Origin: Liopterus haemorrhoidalis
Lineage: Eukaryota; Arthropoda; Insecta; Coleoptera; Dytiscidae
Assembly (NCBI GenBank): GCA_963971575.1
Contig: OZ020623.1
Span: forward strand, 18,292,980 to 18,356,979
DNA length: 64,000 nucleotides
Direction: 5' to 3'
The translations under genes and the position numbers were made by a program. Within the stretch, counting starts at the first letter, position 1. Every line of letters starts with the position of its first letter. The notes beneath the pieces are model-generated. The model saw only the letters and a program-made list of their open reading frames with translations. It was not told the DNA's origin and searched no databases. Below, piece by piece: positions 62,362 to 64,000 of the stretch.

Positions 62362-64000
62362 ATTTCGTTGCTATTTTATGTCAGTAACATCATTATTCTT
62401 CGTCAGAAACCAAAATAACTGTTATGTACTTCTAAAACACGTTGCGCTTAACCAGTTTTCAAGTAAAACGTGAATTTTGAAAATTCAACTATTTCGTTGC
62501 TATTTTATGTCAGTAAAATCATTATTCTTCGTCAGAAACCAAAATAACTGTTATGTACTTCTTAAACACGTTGCGCTTAACAAGTTTTCAAGTAAAACGT
62601 GAATTTTGAAAATTCAACTATTTCGTTGATATTTTATGTCAGTAACATCATTATTCTTCGTCAGAAACCAAAATAACTGTTATGTACTTCTTAAACACGT
62701 TGCGCTTAACAAGTTTTCAAGTAAAACGTGAATTTTGAAAATTCAACTATTTCGTTGATATTTTATGTCAGTAACATCATTATTCTTCGTCAGAAACCAA
62801 AATAACTGTTATGTACTTCTAAAACACGTTGCGCTTAACAAGTTTTCAAGTAAAACGTGAATTTTGAAAATTCAACTATTTCGTTGCTATTTTATGTCGG
62901 TAAAATCATTATTCTTCGTCAGAAACCAAAATAACTGTTATTTACTTCTAAAACACGTTGCGCTTAACAAGTTTTCAAGTAAAACGTGAATTTTTAAAAT
63001 TCAACTATTTCGTTGATATTTTATGTCAGTAACATCATTATTCTTCGTCAGAAACCAAAATAACTGTTATATACTTCTAAAACACGTTGCGCTTAACAAG
63101 TTTCAAGTAAAACTTGTATTTTGAAAATTCAACTATTTCGTTGATATTTTATGTCAGTAACATCATTATTCTTCGTCAGAAACCAAAATAACTGTTATTT
63201 ACTTCTAAAACACGTTGCGCTTAACAAGTTTTCAAGTAAAACGTGAATTTTGAAAATTCAACTATTTCGTTGCTATTTTATGTCAGTAACATCATTATTC
63301 TTCGTCAAAAACAAAAATAACTGTTATGTACTTCTAAAACACGTTGCGCTTAACAAGTTTCAAGTAAAACTTGTATTTTGAAAATTCAACTATTTCGTTG
63401 CTATTTTATGTCGGTAAAATCATAATTCTTCGTCAGAAACCAAAATAACTGTTATGTACTTCTAAAACACGTTGCGCTTAACAAGTTTTCAAGTAAAACG
63501 TGAATTTTGAAAATTCAACTATTTCGTTGCTATTTTATTTCGGTAAAATCATTATTCTTCGTCAGAAACCAAAATAACTGTTATGTACTTGTAAAACACG
63601 TTGCGCTTAACAAGTCTTCAAGTAAAACGTGAATTTTGAAAATTCAACTATTTCGTTGCTATTTTATGTCAGTAACATCATTATTTTTCGTCAAAACCCA
63701 AAATAACTGTTATGTACTTCTAAAACACGTTGCGCTTAACAAGTTTTCAAGTAAAACGTGAATTTTGAAAATTCAACTATTTCGTTGCTCTTTATGTCGG
63801 TAAAATCATTATTCTTCGTCAGAAACCAAAATAACTGTTATGTACTTCTAAACACGTTGCGCTTAACAAGTTTTCAAGTAAAACGTGAATTTTGAAAATT
63901 CAACTATTTCGTTGATATTTTATGTCAGTAACATCATTATTCTTCGTCAGAAACCAAAATAACTGTTATGTACTTCTAAAACACGTTGCGCTTAACCAGT

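Larger units (their letters stand above)
1..64000 (+). repeat. 129-bp satellite array, whole window
   Basis: Successive copies of 'atttcgttgc' start at 1, 130, 259 and 387, and the spacing stays at 129 bp or slightly less to the last base. Shorter monomers of 126-128 bp arise from a few recurrent small deletions: 'ttttaag' for 'ttttcaag', 'gtttcaag' for 'gttttcaag', 'tttcgtaaa' for 'tttcggtaaa', 'aacataattc' for 'aacatcataattc', and 'gctctttatg' for 'gctattttatg'. All monomers face the same way. No unique sequence interrupts the array and it is cut by both window edges. Satellites of this length are typical of eukaryotic centromeric or pericentromeric heterochromatin. The sequence shows the tandem structure directly; the chromosomal location is inferred. 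I do not recognise the monomer as a named satellite. Confidence 0.98.
48965..64000 (+). repeat. Family B block 5
   Basis: About 117 B monomers with no A island, cut by the window edge. The start joins the A block to a B stretch equivalent to 14947 (or 5541): 'aactatatcg', then 'cggtaaaatctatattc', then 'gtttttatgttaaac'. From 50254 the block is built of overlapping duplications of 2448, 3736/3733, 2704, 4636 and 258 bp. It contains four of the ten open monomer pairs (50785, 53233, 56969 and 60702). Variants 'aataatggttatg', 'cttgtaaaccacg' and 'tgaatattg' are restricted to this block and mark it as a separate lineage from block 2. Confidence 0.92.

Noticed and set aside
1..64000. CRISPR array or other repeat-spacer system
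   Set aside because: The whole 129-bp period is conserved; there are no variable spacers between constant repeats and no associated genes.
1..64000. Tandem mobile elements or LTR repeats
   Set aside because: No open frame of transposase, integrase or reverse transcriptase type, no target-site duplications and no terminal inverted repeats; the large repeats are whole numbers of satellite monomers.
1..64000. TATA-like 'tattttatg' stretches as promoters
   Set aside because: They occur in every monomer as part of the AT-rich consensus and have no gene downstream.
53217..64000. A regular 3.73-kb higher-order repeat in the right-hand block
   Set aside because: The open pairs at 53233, 56969 and 60702 are spaced 3736 and 3733 bp apart, but only the first 1.4-1.6 kb of each interval is homologous at that offset; the rest is arranged differently.
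1..64000. Telomeric or subtelomeric short repeats
   Set aside because: No run of TTAGGG, TTTAGGG or TTAGG type was seen; 'aattaggg' occurs only as a single-base variant of one A monomer subtype.

Overview
The window is one uninterrupted eukaryotic satellite-DNA array. From base 1 to base 64000 it consists of head-to-tail copies of an AT-rich monomer of 129 bp, about 497 copies, all in the same orientation, running off both ends. A typical family-B monomer counted by hand has 38 G+C in 129 (about 29.5%). I found no gene, RNA gene, transposon, CRISPR array or unique-sequence island. The species cannot be named. Scale, base composition and multi-kilobase higher-order repeats point to pericentromeric, centromeric or other heterochromatin of a eukaryote, probably from a long-read assembly.

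Two monomer families alternate in blocks. Counting position 1 at 'atttcgttgc', family A typically has 'cttggtcag' (G at position 40), 'aaaattagtg' (56-59), 'acatgttgcg' (T at 79) and 'cttaaccag' (C at 92). Family B has 'cttcgtcag', 'aaaataactg' or 'aaaataagtg', 'acacgttgcg' and 'cttaacaag'. The order is A 1-3608, B 3609-10180 (with three-monomer A islands at 5928 and 9407), A 10181-13014, B 13015-27313 (A islands at 15334 and 18813), A 27314-33629, B 33630-37365, A 37366-41747, B 41748-45483, A 45484-48964 and B 48965-64000.

Larger duplications sit on this. A 9922-bp unit (259-10180) is repeated directly downstream at 10181-19586, where the second copy lacks exactly four monomers. Nested in it is a 3479-bp tandem unit, complete twice at 15076-22032. 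An 8118-bp unit (29248-37365) is followed immediately by its copy (37366-45483). The A block at 27314 recurs at 45484. The right-hand 15 kb, pure family B, holds 2448-, 258- and roughly 640-bp duplications of several ages. Almost every unit is a whole number of monomers minus a few bases, as expected from in-register unequal exchange.

No genes work together here. Candidate function lies in the DNA itself: a 17-bp dyad, a variable stem-loop, retained CpGs, and in family B a weak partial match to the CENP-B box. The ten 83-codon open frames are by-products of 129 being 3 x 43 and are not treated as genes.
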